From Ryuthela nishihirai (taxonomy: Eukaryota > Arthropoda > Arachnida > Araneae > Heptathelidae), in contig JAWZYU010000121.1 of the NCBI GenBank assembly GCA_038380435.1, forward strand, positions 620,001 to 684,000: 64,000 bases of DNA. The letters run 5' to 3'. Shown here piece after piece: positions 1-10,646 of this stretch. The position numbers and the translations under genes were made by a program. Under the pieces are notes generated by a model that was not told the origin of the DNA, ran no database searches, and worked only from the letters and a program-made list of their open reading frames with translations. Numbering within the stretch: position 1 is the stretch's first letter; the number at the start of each line of letters is the position of its first letter.

Positions 1-842
1 TAAAGTGGTGTTTTAAACAACCAAAATCTAACTTTGTTTTACTTACAGATAGTAGACCATCTTTGTTTTTTCTCCGGAAAGATCCATGTCAATCCAAGAA
101 TAATCCAAAACATCCTTGAGACTATCAATCAAATAATTGAAAAGGATCCACAATTACTTTGCAATGGATCCCTGGAATGTAGATGTCCAGCGAAACGAAA
201 TTGCTGATTTTTTAGCAAAGTCGGCCCTTAACAATGAAAAATACCTCTAGTCGCAAATTGGTAATTTATGTTTCTAAATTAAATAAAGAAAAGCTAAAGG
301 AGAACTTTATACATCACTGAAAGAGAGATCAATCATCGACAATTAGCAGAGAACAAGATCCTTCCACTAAAAGATCTGCACCTTTCAAGAAGAAATTTTG
401 TGTTCATCACCAGACTCAGAACAGGTGCATCACTCTTGAATGACTCACTTTTCAAGATGAGAATGGTTCTTTCCCCCCAATTGCCAGACGTGCAACGTAA
501 AGGAAACGGTGATTCATGTTTTGCTGAATTGTACTGCTTACTCGATCCAGAGAAACAACCTAATTGCAAGATTGCAAACAAAAGACATCTTTGAACTAAG
601 TCTGCACATTTACTTGGACAAGAAGATATGACTATCCACAAAGTTTGCTATAATGAAACAATCAAATTTTTAAATGATGCGAATCTTTTCCATAGGATTT
701 AAGAATTTTTTATCGAGGTTTTGTAACATAAATGTCATGAGCTTCTTGGCATTATCCAACCTTGCCATCTGGAAGAGAGGTTCGAAAGACTCGAACATAT
801 CCAGAGGAAACACTTATTTTTGTGTGATTGATTGATTGATTT
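1..842 (+). pseudogene. LINE 3' fragment (end of RNase H to 3' tail)
   Basis: This is the 3' end of a non-LTR retrotransposon cut by the window edge. Conceptual translation of about 1-250 gives decayed RNase H text (a TDS-like motif, then 'NEIADFLAK' near 200-225). About 490-690 encodes a Cys/His-type C-terminus that is better preserved in the matching copy at 4535-5400 (minus). The copy closes with a short TGAT simple repeat near 822-842, as expected of a LINE 3' tail. Several frame breaks show it is dead. RNase H indicates an I- or R1-like lineage rather than RTE, but I cannot assign the clade. Confidence 0.7.
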
Positions 843-1977
843 CGAAATCGATTATTCTATTACGGCACTGTCGAGGCGAGAAAAGATAAAAGAAGCTGTG
901 GTATAGTTCTCCTGCACAGAGACTCACGGCTTAATATCCCATTCGACAGAAGGAGGCCATTCCAAATCGAAACTCGATAAATTGAATAAATATGAACATG
1001 TATACTACACTTTCATATTGATGAAAAATTTATTCGATTCTACATATATTTTGAAAAGAAGCTTTGTATTTGAAACATGAAACTGAAAAACATTAATCCA
1101 TTAATAATGATTTACCATTATAATCGTTCAGTATTATTATATATTCTATTTATTTCGTGGCAAGTGCATCAAAAAGAAATAGAAAGAAAAAAGATGTGGG
1201 TCCCAATCAAGGATATATAAATCATTCATTTTCCTTACCTATCGATTAAGCGAGGACAGAGAAGAGAAAAGAATCGAGTGGTTTCATGATAAGTGAAGAT
1301 TAACTGCTATGTGTCGATGACCAGTTACCCTAATTGAACCCCTTGAAGGCTCTCTTTAAAGAGTGAGGGTCTTTCAAAATGACGCTTTTGGCTGTTAGAA
1401 TATCACCATAGAAAACAAATAAACAACTCTTTACTTGTTTCACTTGCACATAATAAAAATTTTTTTATTCATATCAATTCTTTTTTTTTTCCATTGTAAT
1501 CTTAACTCCATGATAGCGCCCCTCTTAACGTGGTGTAGCTCTCTCTGGTGCATCAGAGCAATCCTGCTTGATACACCAGACCTGGCACGGTAGTAACAAA
1601 AGAAATAATTCTGAAAAAAATTATATGTTATTTATGTTATATATAATTAATAGTGATCTGTATATTACATGTATAGAAAGAGAGAAAAATAGAGAGCACT
1701 GCTAATAAAATTTTTATCTCTAAAAATTCACTGATGATCTTTATTTTTAAAAACTTCGTAATTCATTTTAAAATATTATCAAATATTTTAATAAAGTCGT
1801 AATGAATAAATTATTTTATTTTACGCGGTTTGAAATTAAATAGTTCCCGATTAAAGTTTAGATAAATTAAATCACTTAAATTTTTATTCAAAATAAATTT
1901 CTTTCCTTTTTTTCCTTTTGCTCAAAATGGGCTGGACCGGAACCACTTCTCTAGATACATCCGGGTTCGGTATTTAA
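843..1977. other. AT-rich stretch without a gene
   Basis: No coding region was recognised. Positions 905-970 match the middle of SINE family B in minus orientation, with the reverse complement of its 'aaggccacctt' and 'ggatgggatgttaagcc' parts. Around 1540-1580 an imperfect hairpin pairs TCTGGTG with CACCAGA. The rest is low-complexity AT-rich DNA. Confidence 0.5.
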
Positions 1978-2130
1978 TATCTGAGCGGCACTTTTTTTGC
2001 ACACAATGGACTAAATGTCCAGGTCAAAAGGACCATGAAGATTCTGAGTAGGTTGGGGGGGGGGATCCACTGAACAGATCTTAGGAGAGAGAGCCTTCAG
2101 TCAAGGCCATCCAACGTGTTTTTTAACGTG
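1978..2130 (-). repeat. SINE family B, 3' part
   Basis: Read on the minus strand this matches the 3' half of the complete copy at 42829-43215: the 'aacacgctggatggcc' block, the CTGTT-CAGTGG block, then 'gccatttag', 'ttgtgtgcaaaaa' and 'gtgccgctcaga'. A G-run near 2055 interrupts it. The tRNA-like head is missing. Confidence 0.7.
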
Positions 2131-2895
2131 CACAGGTCAAATGTGTCAATTGCAATGTCATTGGGTTGTCAAATGTGTCAAATATTCAGTTTCACTTGGA
2201 CTGTCAATTGTGTCAATTACAGTGTCACTTGAATTGTGTACTGTTCCATTTGCAGTGTGAATTCACTTGTCAAATGTGGCAAATGAGTTGTCAATTGTAG
2301 AAACGGCAATGTCATTGGGGTTATCAAATATATCAATTACAATGTGAATTGGGTGGTAAATTGAGACATTTACGTTGTGAATTTTCTTAATTGCAGTGTC
2401 AATTCAATTGTCAAATGCGTCAACCGCACTGTTTATTCACTCGTCAAATGTGTCAATTGCGGTGTCAATTCTGTTGTAAACTGTGTCAATTGCAGTATCA
2501 ATTAAGTTGTCTGTTGTGTCAATTGGGTTTTAAACTGTATCAATTGCAGTGTCAATTAGTTTGACAATTGGGTCAATTGCTGTATCATTTGGTTGTCAAT
2601 TGCGTAACTTCAGTGTCCACTCGGTTGTCAATTCCATCAATTACAGTGTCGTTTGGTGTGTCAATTGTGCAATTGCAGCATCGATTAGGTCGTAAATTGT
2701 GTTAATTGCAGTGTCAATTGAGTTTTCAACTGTGCCAATTGCAATGTCAAATAAGCTGTCAAGTGAATTGTCAACTGTGTTAATCGCAATGTCAATTGGC
2801 TTGTCAAATATATCAATTGTGGTGCCAACTTATCAATTGTCTCAATATAAAAATATCGTGGTGTCAATTGTGTCAGATACGAGAAACAAATTATC
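2131..2895. repeat. Diverged ~33-bp minisatellite (GTCAATTG-rich)
   Basis: The motif TGTCAATTGCAGTGTCAATT and close variants recur about every 33 bp across roughly 760 bp, with many substitutions and length changes. CAATTG, itself a palindrome, is the best-kept core. Frames running through it on either strand are repeat artefacts. Confidence 0.85.
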
Positions 2896-3546
2896 ACTTC
2901 TTGTACCTTTTAAGAAGATTATTTTAGTTTCAAATATTATAGAAACTTCAGTCCTTCACTTTCTATTGGATCTTCATTATATGTCAATCCTAGCCTGGAA
3001 TTTCCATAGTTCTGGCACTTATAATCGTAAGCAGATGAAACTCTGACCTGTATTTGATCTGGAAGTCATTTCATATTTCTCCATTTTTTGTTAAATCTGC
3101 AATCTGATTAACCCTGAAAGCAAATTTTATTATGGTCAGATCAAATCTGACCTTTGAATCCTGCCACATCTCTGTTTTATGACATCTGAAACGCCGCTTG
3201 ACTCAAATTTTAAAAGAACTGCTATTTCTGCTTCCTAATTAGAATTAGCGTTATTCGCTATCACTAACTCATCACAGCCACAGGCAAGATGTAATATTCA
3301 CGTTTCCAATCATATCCTCATTTAATAAAATGTACCCTTAGGATACCTACTTGAAAAATCGCTCTAGGATGTACTTTTATATGAAACAATTTTTGGCTTA
3401 AACGATATCCATTCTTTGTGTACTAAGTAGTCATTTGTTCTTCTTTAAATGTAAACAAGTAAATAAAAATATCTGGTATGGTATATGTGAACATTTATGC
3501 ATTGGGATGTGGGACAGGGGGGCATTGGGATGTGGGCATTGGGATG
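2896..3546. other. AT-rich stretch without a gene
   Basis: No gene or recognised repeat was seen, apart from a short local GCATTGGGATGTGG duplication near 3496-3545 that leads into the SINE fragment. Confidence 0.4.
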
Positions 3547-3700
3547 TTGATCAGTCTGCAGCAGATAGGGCTCGTAATCTGCAGTTCCTAGGTTCGAGTG
3601 CCAGCTAGGCCAACGTTGATATTTATCTCCGCAAAGCTCACCTTCCTGCCCTCGGTCAGTAGTGGACATTAATGGACTTGGATAGGACATCTGTGTCCCC
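3547..3700 (+). repeat. SINE family B, tRNA-like head and body
   Basis: It carries 'ggctcgtaatctgcagttcc' and the Pol III B-box-like GGTTCGAGT, followed by the family's 'atttatctccgcaaagctc' and 'ccctcggtcag' blocks. The 3' half is lost. It is the same family as 42829-43215. Confidence 0.75.
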
Positions 3701-3784
3701 TACTGTGTCCCCGGAAGTAGTATAGATGGTGCAAGGTCTGCCACATCTCAGTGAAAGATTTATAGTTCTTATTCTGGAATGCTA

Positions 3785-3905
3785 TTAGCGTATGATGCGT
3801 GGTTTAACTGGTAGAGCGCTTTGGCATGTATTTAGAGTTTCGGGTTCGATTCTCGCTGCGTCAGCTGAATTTTCCTTCAGATTGCTTTTAAAATTTTTAA
3901 ATAGT
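3785..3905 (+). repeat. tRNA-derived SINE-like sequence (family C)
   Basis: An A-box-like stretch (TGGTTTAACTGGTAGAGCGC) is followed about 30 bases later by a B-box (GGTTCGATTCT), then 'cgctgcgtc' and a T-rich tail. The acceptor stem does not pair, so it is not a functional tRNA. A related copy lies near 42430-42530. Confidence 0.5.
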
Positions 3906-4239
3906 ATTTCAAAGAATCTGTTTATGGTAGAAATTTAGAGTTTTGGTGTAGGGTGTTATGGTCAAAAGGTTTACATCAATAGCTATGACTTCTCCCCATT
4001 TACTGCAAGGAACGTGGAAGGAAGTAACTTTTTTTTTTTTTTTAATTTAATAAAAATACAATCCTTTTGTGTTGCCTAGTACTAATCACTACTAATCACT
4101 CTTTAAATTATCTGAATTATCGATTAATTCCAATTTTCACTGTCAGAGAGTGCTAAGTTCCGAAAATAAAAGTATATTTCTTTTTGAACACTAATATACT
4201 ACATTCGTCTAAGATAATATGCCATTATCCGCATTTCAA

Positions 4240-4455
4240 GTCGTGGGTGGGGGTGGGGGAGAGTTCAGTTGGTAGCGCGCTGTTATAGTTTGTCCCCTCT
4301 CCCAACCTTCTCTGAGGCTTCGGGGTTCTTACCACCTGACCATTTAGTCCATGTGTGCAAAAAAGAGCCGCTCAGAGGTAAAACAACCCAACTCAACCCT
4401 GGCCATTTAACCCATTGTAGGCAAAAAGTACCTCGCAGTGATAAAAATAACCCAG
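4240..4455 (+). repeat. SINE family B, internally deleted
   Basis: The tRNA-like start (gttcagttggtagcgcgc) joins directly to the 3' half (ctctcccaaccttctctgag). The final 'ccatttag...gtgcaaaaaag' block then appears twice (4338-4390 and 4400-4455), so this copy has an internal deletion plus a partial 3' duplication. Confidence 0.75.
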
Positions 4456-4534
4456 CTCTTTTCAACTCTATTTAAAATATAATGTACCCTTATGGTACGT
4501 ACTTCAATAATACATACTATAATCTGGAGTCAAT

Positions 4535-5900
4535 TATCATCATCAATCAAAAATAAATGTTTCCTCTGGATATGTTCAAGTCTTTCGACCCTCTCTTCCA
4601 GATGGCAAAGTTGAATAATGCCAAGAAGCTCATGACATTTATGTTACAAAACCTCGAGAGAAAATTCTTAAATCCTATGGAAAAGATTCGCATCATTTAA
4701 AAATTTGATTGTGTCATAGCAAACTTTGTGGATAGTCATATCTTGTTGTCCAAGTAAATTGTGCAGGCTTAGTTCAAAGATGTCTTTTGTTTGCAATCTT
4801 GCAATTAGGTTGTTTCTCTGGATCGAATAAGCAGTACAATTCAGCAAAACATGAATCACCGTTTCCTTTACGTTGACGTCTGGCAATTGGGGGAAAGAAC
4901 CTTTCTCATCTTGAAAAGTGAGTCATTCAAGAGTGATGCACCTATTCTGAGTCTGGTGATGAACACAAAATTTCTTCTTGAAAGGTGCAGATCTTTTAGT
5001 GGAAGGATCTTGTTCTCTGCTAATTGTCGATGATTGATCTCTCTTTCAGTGATGTATAAAGTTCTCCTTTAGCTTTTCTTTATTTAATTTAGAAACATAT
5101 AAATTACCAATTTGCAACTGAAAATATTTTTCATTGTTAAGGGTCGATATGTTAAAAAATCAGCAATTTCGTTTACCTGGACACCTACTTGTCCAGGGAT
5201 CCATTGCAAATTAATTGTGTATCCTTTTTCAATTAATTGATCGATGGTCTCAAGGATGTTTTGGAAAAGCCCGTTATTCTGGTATTGACATATGTCTTGC
5301 CGAAGAAAAAACAAAGATGAGCTACTATCTGTAAGTACAACAAAATTAGACTTTGTTTGATTAAAACACCACTTTAGAGCCATTTCATTGCAATCATCTC
5401 AGTAGTCGTAACATCTAAGGCAACTTGCAGCCTGATAGCTTCAAAGTGAGATATTTCTGACACCCAGAAAGCCGCTCCAGCACTTTGTGTTAAGTTGTTT
5501 AAAGATCCGTCAGTTAATATTTCACTTTTGCAATTTCAGTTTTTCCCATACCTTCTTAATTATTCTAATTTCCTCTCAAATATGCGATAATTCTATGTAT
5601 ATGAGCCACCATATCAATGCTGATTTATTTTTACAGATTTTCCAGCCGAATTATGTCCAAAAATACCTAATTACAAATCTGAGCTTGAAAATATATCATA
5701 ATGGCCTTATAGCATCTATTTTGTTTCGTGTGTATTCTCTTTTTATACTAATTTTAGACCACCTTATGTCACTGAGAAATTTTAAATTTCATTCTAATAT
5801 TTTTTCCATTTTGAAATCTTTCCATCAAAGGAGTAAAAATAATACACGTTATTTTTGTACTAAATCGGAAAAATCGCCTGTTTCATGTGAAATACTTGCA
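4535..5900 (-). pseudogene. LINE relic: RT end, RNase H, Cys/His C-terminus
   Basis: On the minus strand this encodes the end of a reverse transcriptase (badly decayed, 5540-5900), an RNase H domain and a C-terminal Cys/His segment (4668-4886, 'HVLLNC'). RNase H starts with 'LTDGS' near 5510, continues with 'VVLTDS' near 5325 and ends 'WIPGQVGVQVNEIADFL' near 5170-5210. The 3' end is a TGAT-type tail at about 4535. Frame breaks occur near 5150, 5385 and 5540. It is the same family as the fragment at 1-842 and lies in opposite orientation. An I/R1-like clade is inferred from RNase H only. Confidence 0.75.
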
Positions 5901-7009
5901 TAATCATTAAGATGATTAAAACTGTGTACTGAACAGAATTTCAAAGGACGTACCTTGCATTATTAAAAAACTCTCTTTTGTAAGCAGTTGCGCTTTCTTT
6001 GGATATTTGAGACATCATCATACCGTTTTTCTCACATATCAAAAATATTTAGCTTTAATATTACTTCTAAAATAAACTCACTTTTAAACTTCACCAGTGG
6101 ATTTTTTCGTCGTCAGAAATTTTTTTATTAGTATTAATATTATGTGCATTTAATAGGACAAGAGCCCTCAGGCAATCCCTTGTTTAATCTCATGAATGAA
6201 AAAATAAACATGTTAGAACGAACAAGAAGTTTGAAGTTATTAAGAAGTATGAAGTTAAAAAGCCGAAATTCTGAATATTTTGTATGATAAAAGTGTTGTT
6301 CCCAAGGATTCTACTATATCTATTAGCCCTGTGTTTTAAAATGAATGATTGCAGTTTTTTTTAGAACTGTAGGGGAATCAGTCCACTTTCAGTTCTAGGT
6401 TGATTTTGTATTATTGTGCCTGCTTATTAAGAAGTTTGAAATTTATACACATTTTAATACAGAAAAAATTAGTTAAGTCGTGAAGTTTTAACTCATATTT
6501 ATATTTTTTTATTCAGCTATTCTACATAAGATGCCATATTGTTTCACATGTCGGAGCGCTGAGCACATTCTTCATGCCTGCTTAGCGTGGTACTTTGATT
6601 AGAACGTAATAAAACACCCTGTATTTCCAACACGTAGAATTTGCATCCTGACTGGTTTCCTTCGATCCCATTGTCTCCAATGACATCCTGCTTTAATTTC
6701 TTCTGCTGATGAACTATCATCCCTGGTCAGAGATGCTTAAGCAGGTTCACTTTTCCTCGTCATCTTTATCCTATGAATATAAAACTTGATCAGAGAATAT
6801 TATTTATTACAATAATTAGTGTATTTTACGCATTAAACATATTAACTAAAAAAATAATGTAACTGACCTACGTACATAGGTTTCACACACTGCTAAAACA
6901 GAGTGTTTAAAAAAATGCATGCACATTATATATCTTATTTACCATACGTTAATTCAAACAAACAGAGTATGTGTTGTACAGTGAAACAGTTGCTTATGAA
7001 ATGTTACTA
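5901..7009. other. AT-rich stretch with Tc1/mariner-like end motifs
   Basis: No gene was seen. Around 6610-6622 the sequence 'aaaacaccctgta' resembles a terminal motif of Tc1/mariner-like elements. Around 6893-6912 'aaaacagagtgtttaaaaaa' looks like a decayed copy in the opposite direction and may be one end of the relic at 7010-7430. Confidence 0.35.
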
Positions 7010-7430
7010 AGAAGCCCAAGTGTTCAAGCTATTCACCATTGGCTGCTATGCACCTCTGAACGCTTCGACTGTTTCGCAAACTTCCACTAACGTGGATGCT
7101 GGGATGGTTCTACACATCTCTTTAATTGCCTCCCTTAAGTGTTAAGTGTTGCAGGTTTTTTAACATAGAATTCATTTTTCAAATATCCTCACAAGTGAAA
7201 GTCAAGTGCAGTCAAGTTTCGTGAGCACTGGATACTCGGCACTTCTTTTCCCAATCCATTGATATGGAAAGATTTCTTCGAAGAAGCTCTTGATATGACG
7301 ATGGTAAGCGAGGTGCTCCATCTCGTTGAGAATATGCTCCCATATCTCCAAATAACTATTGAATTTCAGGCTCAATTCCTGTCTGCAAAATGTTAATGTA
7401 TAGAGGAGCACAAAATATCCCATCAAAAAT
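7010..7430 (-). pseudogene. Tc1/mariner-like transposase relic (C-terminal part)
   Basis: The minus strand encodes the tail of a DDE transposase of the type common in arthropods. A 'YHRHIKSFFEEIFPYQWIGK' segment (near 7250-7310) is followed by 'YPVLTKLD', a decayed form of the family's SPDLTPLD motif with the last catalytic acidic residue, near 7215. A frame break then leads to a 'REAIKEMCRTIPASTL' helix near 7090-7140. Stops and shifts show it is dead. The subfamily is uncertain. Confidence 0.6.
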
Positions 7431-8882
7431 GGAAAAGGGCTACCAAACTAACTAAATGTTTTAAATGCTTTTAATATAAATTTAGAAACTGGTAGATCTT
7501 TTTTATGAAACTTTGACTCTGAGGGAGGAGTGTAAAACGTCCTCAGAGGAAACGATACATAACCAGATTTTTTTTACTGTAAAAGGAAAAAATAAAAGAA
7601 AAATTAATATGTAACTTAATGCGATGTTAAATATAATATTCATAGCAACAAGTTGAAAGCTGGCCATCCCGTGCATATAGCATGATTGAAAAATCGATCG
7701 ATATATCAACCGCCCAAAAGATCTATAATTTACAGAAATCAAAAAAAAATCTTCTGAAATGGAAACTAAGGTTGAAATATAGAAAAGTAAATACAAACTT
7801 TACAAAACAAGTACATCTGATATACGATTACTGGCACTAGCTATTTTGCCACCCGGAGCGAGCATAGATTCCGCCACCCATTTCTCCAAGTTTGATCTCA
7901 GATACAAAAGATTAATTTAGCAATATTAGTTTTGTTTTTGAAAGCAATTGAATAGGATCTGTTGAAAATATGTCATAGTCGAGTCAAGTTTAAGTACGAC
8001 GTTAGTTTGTTTGCAAATTTTCTGCTCCTAAAATTTGCCCCCAATGCTGTCGCACCACCGTTGAACATGTTTGCACTTGCGGTAGCGCCGCCCTGGACAT
8101 ACGGGAGCAACATTGTGAACAATCTATTATAAGGACACTTATAACACAAGGAACAACAGAGATCGCACGTGTGAGCCTGCATCCGCTGTAATGAGCCGTG
8201 ACCTAATTGAGTGCTTCTAGTCTTGAAACCTAGGAAGGCTTTGTTTTAAGTTATACTTTCGGTTTGAAGAACGGGAACAACACATAGAATGCTGGGATAG
8301 GTGATATAAATGATAAAAAGAATTCTACTGATATTGAAAAAGGTTTAATACAGAAAAGAATATAAAACGTAAGAAAAACCACGGAGGTAAAAATTCGTAA
8401 TTAATTCCAAAATCTTCTCTGTTTTAAAAAAAAAACTCTCATTTTACAGCCTCATGCCTTCTGAGAATGCAATTTTTGAATCTAATATATATTTTGATGA
8501 TGCCACATATTTGTTATAATTGTTTTAATTTAGATTACGGGAAGATATATAAAGTGGAAAAGTAGAAGATTAGAATAAGAAGCGTCGTTATCAATGATAT
8601 TAATTGACATCAGTGATATCAGAATTATTTCTGACATAATCAGTGCTAGAATCGAACAAGCTTCTAACTCGATATTTGTTAATTCTTGCACAGTTGAAAT
8701 ATTAACACGAGTCGAAATTTCAACAGAATTTTTACTAATTTATTAACAGGATTTAAAAGGCAAACAGATGTTATATTTTAATGTAACAGGCCAAACAGGT
8801 GCTTAATCATTTAATATTTAAAACAAATCAGTGGAAGTATTTATCAAATTATTTGCTGTCCGTTAACCATAACTAAGAAAAT
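7431..8882. other. Stretch without a recognised gene
   Basis: Short open frames at 7503-7796 and 7973-8182 (minus) match no family I recognise. A minus-strand AATAAA at 8739-8744 lies about 140 bases beyond the stop of the exon copy at 8883-8960 and could be its polyadenylation signal. Confidence 0.4.
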
Positions 8883-8960
8883 TTAATACTCATATTCTTT
8901 TATGTTCATCGTTATGGGTGATGGATCACAGTATCTGCAGACTGCGTCACAGTTTATAGC
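8883..8960 (-). CDS. Second copy of the kinase terminal exon
   Basis: This is a diverged duplicate of the kinase's last coding exon (10581-10646). It has an AG acceptor (ag at 8961-8962), the same phase 0, and 25 codons followed by TAA. The peptide begins AINCDAV and shares CDPSP with the other copy; the Trp of the family's 'INW' motif is Cys here. Flanking DNA also matches ('aatcagtggaa' occurs downstream of both), so a larger block was duplicated. It could be an alternative last exon, supported by AATAAA at 8739-8744, or a decaying duplicate. Confidence is for the homology; use as an exon is unproven. Confidence 0.6.
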   Translation of the reverse strand, partial: AINCDAVCRYCDPSPITMNIKEYEY

Positions 8961-9035
8961 CTAAATAATGCAAATATATTTTTATTCTATAATATAAATT
9001 ATTGAAATATAATAAATAAAAATAATAATAAATAC

Positions 9036-9182
9036 CCCCTCAAGCAGCTGCTTGCCACAGAGGTCTGACAGGAGCCTGTCAGTTTATATACCACAGTAGA
9101 AGATCTGAGAGGATGGCAGGGCCTCAGCAAAAAACAACATGAACATCCATGCCTTACCCGGGGCTCGAACCCAGGTCCCGTA
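9036..9182 (-). repeat. SINE family A
   Basis: Reading minus: B-box GGTTCGAGCCCC, 'gtaaggcatgga', 'tttgctgaggc', 'actgacaggctcctgtcaga', 'gcaagcagctgcttgagggg' and then 'tatttatt' with an A/T-rich tail. The first part of the tRNA-like head (A box) is missing. Confidence 0.85.
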
Positions 9183-9504
9183 GAAATATAATACACATTG
9201 GAAATTATTCTTTTAATAATAGTTTTCATTTAAATAATATTAATTGTATTTAATCAGCGGTAAATAAAACTTACTTATTATTATTTTGTTGTAATTATTA
9301 AAAACTAACTGATCGCATTTAATAACTTGAATAGGGAACGTTTTGCATTCATGGAAGATACATCAATGCTTGTTACGTTTTTATTTTCCCGTCCACTCTT
9401 CTTGTTTTGATAACACCAATGATTTAGCAACATTAAATTTAATCGTAATATGTGATATAAACGACAGGTAATTGCTAGTTTGACATAAGTGATCTTTCCC
9501 GTAC

Positions 9505-9845
9505 CCGGCTCCTCAGAACGAGGGGCAGGTGCAGCTGCCCCACTCGCACCAATTTTATGCCGGCTCCTCAGAACGAGGGGCAGGTGCAGCTGCCCCACTC
9601 GCACCAATTTTATGCCGGCTCCTCAGAACGAGGGGCAGGTGCAACTGCTCCACTCGCACCAATTTTATGCCGGCTCCTCAGAACGAGGGGCAGATGCAGC
9701 TGCTCCACTCGCACCAATTTTATGGCTGCTCCTCAGAACGAGGGGCAGGTGCAGCTGCTCCACTCGCACCAACTTTATGCCGGCTCCTCAGAACGAGGGG
9801 CAGGTGCAGCTGCTTCACTCGCACCAACTTTATGCCGGCTCTGGG
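9505..9845. repeat. GC-rich 55-bp minisatellite, 6 copies
   Basis: Six consecutive copies start at 9505, 9560, 9615, 9670, 9725 and 9780, exactly 55 bp apart, with a short seventh start at 9835. Each unit begins CCGGCTCCTCAGAACGAGGG and differs by only a few bases. It stands out as GC-rich in AT-rich surroundings. Because 55 is not a multiple of three and the unit has no stop, all three plus frames stay open. This is a repeat artefact unless transcription is shown. Confidence 0.95.
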
Positions 9846-10580
9846 CCCTCGGGCAGGGGTTTCCCCATTCCTTCTCTATGTAGTGCTGCATTACTATAGG
9901 CATGACATCTATCAGTTCTATCAGGTCAACTCTACAGTTTGTGGTGGGAGTGACTAATTTTTCCATGATAGTGATTATTTTCATTGGTCTAATTTCGACC
10001 AAGTGTCTACTGATTTAATTTTTCTGACGGAAAAGAGATGATGATCATTCTATAGAAGACCAATGTATTTCAGTCTTAAAAGCAGATTGAATATAATTAA
10101 TTATTTCCCTGAATAGCTTAAAAAATAATGCTATCAACACTTTGAAAAATTCCGCACAATAAGTAATCTGTGCCAATTACTTAAATTTCATATCTCACTC
10201 GAGAATGCATAATCTAATAATTCATTTAAATCATATTAAGGATTATAGATTTTGCTCAGCTAATAGTGAAAAACGCATACTCAAAATCTTGATTATTAAT
10301 TACAGCTAGCATACTACTCTTAATAAAGGTCTTCATTCTAGTGGTAAAGTAAAACTAAATTACTAAATCTGAAAAACAGGACATGAGAGTGACAGTAAGC
10401 AGATTAAAAGTTACCAGTTGGCTACGCATTCAAAATGTATCGCAATATCGAATATTGATTGATCTGTACTTCTCAATAATTTCGATATGCCTCTTTACCC
10501 TAAAGAAGATAGAAGCTCGTAGTTCTTGCCACATATTATCGATAACTAATCAGTGGAAATAAATGCTAAATAATTTACCT
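9846..10580. other. Probable 3' flank or 3' UTR of the kinase gene
   Basis: No coding region was seen. If the 10581-10646 exon is terminal, its 3' UTR lies here on the minus strand. I see no AATAAA within 550 bases of the stop; the nearest candidate is ATTAAA at 10014-10019. Confidence 0.4.
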
Positions 10581-10646
10581 TTACTCTATTAGGTTCATCA
10601 CTGGTGATGGATCACATTTTCCGGAGACTCTATCCCAGTTAACATC
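10581..10646 (-). CDS. Kinase exon 7 (terminal exon)
   Basis: The acceptor TTTTTAG precedes 21 codons and TAA. '[10 protein letters not shown]' continues 'HPFFK' of exon 6 exactly as AGC kinases continue (HPFF...INW). The protein then stops, before any turn or hydrophobic motif. Confidence 0.78.
   Translation of the reverse strand, partial: DVNWDRVSGKCDPSPVMNLIE

Noticed and set aside
2131..2895. Possible CRISPR array because of regular spacing
   Set aside because: Units have no constant repeat with unique spacers; the whole unit varies, and the DNA is eukaryotic.
3785..3860. Functional tRNA gene
   Set aside because: A and B boxes are present but the acceptor and anticodon stems do not pair; a similar decayed copy exists near 42430.
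4269..4475. Short frames of 60-68 codons on both strands
   Set aside because: Entirely within SINE B; the same false frames recur in other SINE copies such as 42805-43210.
5487..5903. 138-codon plus-strand frame
   Set aside because: Antisense to the decayed RT/RNase H relic on the minus strand; no known domain.
9489..9957. Three overlapping plus-strand frames of 108-142 codons
   Set aside because: They arise because the 55-bp repeat lacks stops; no splice context or conserved protein.
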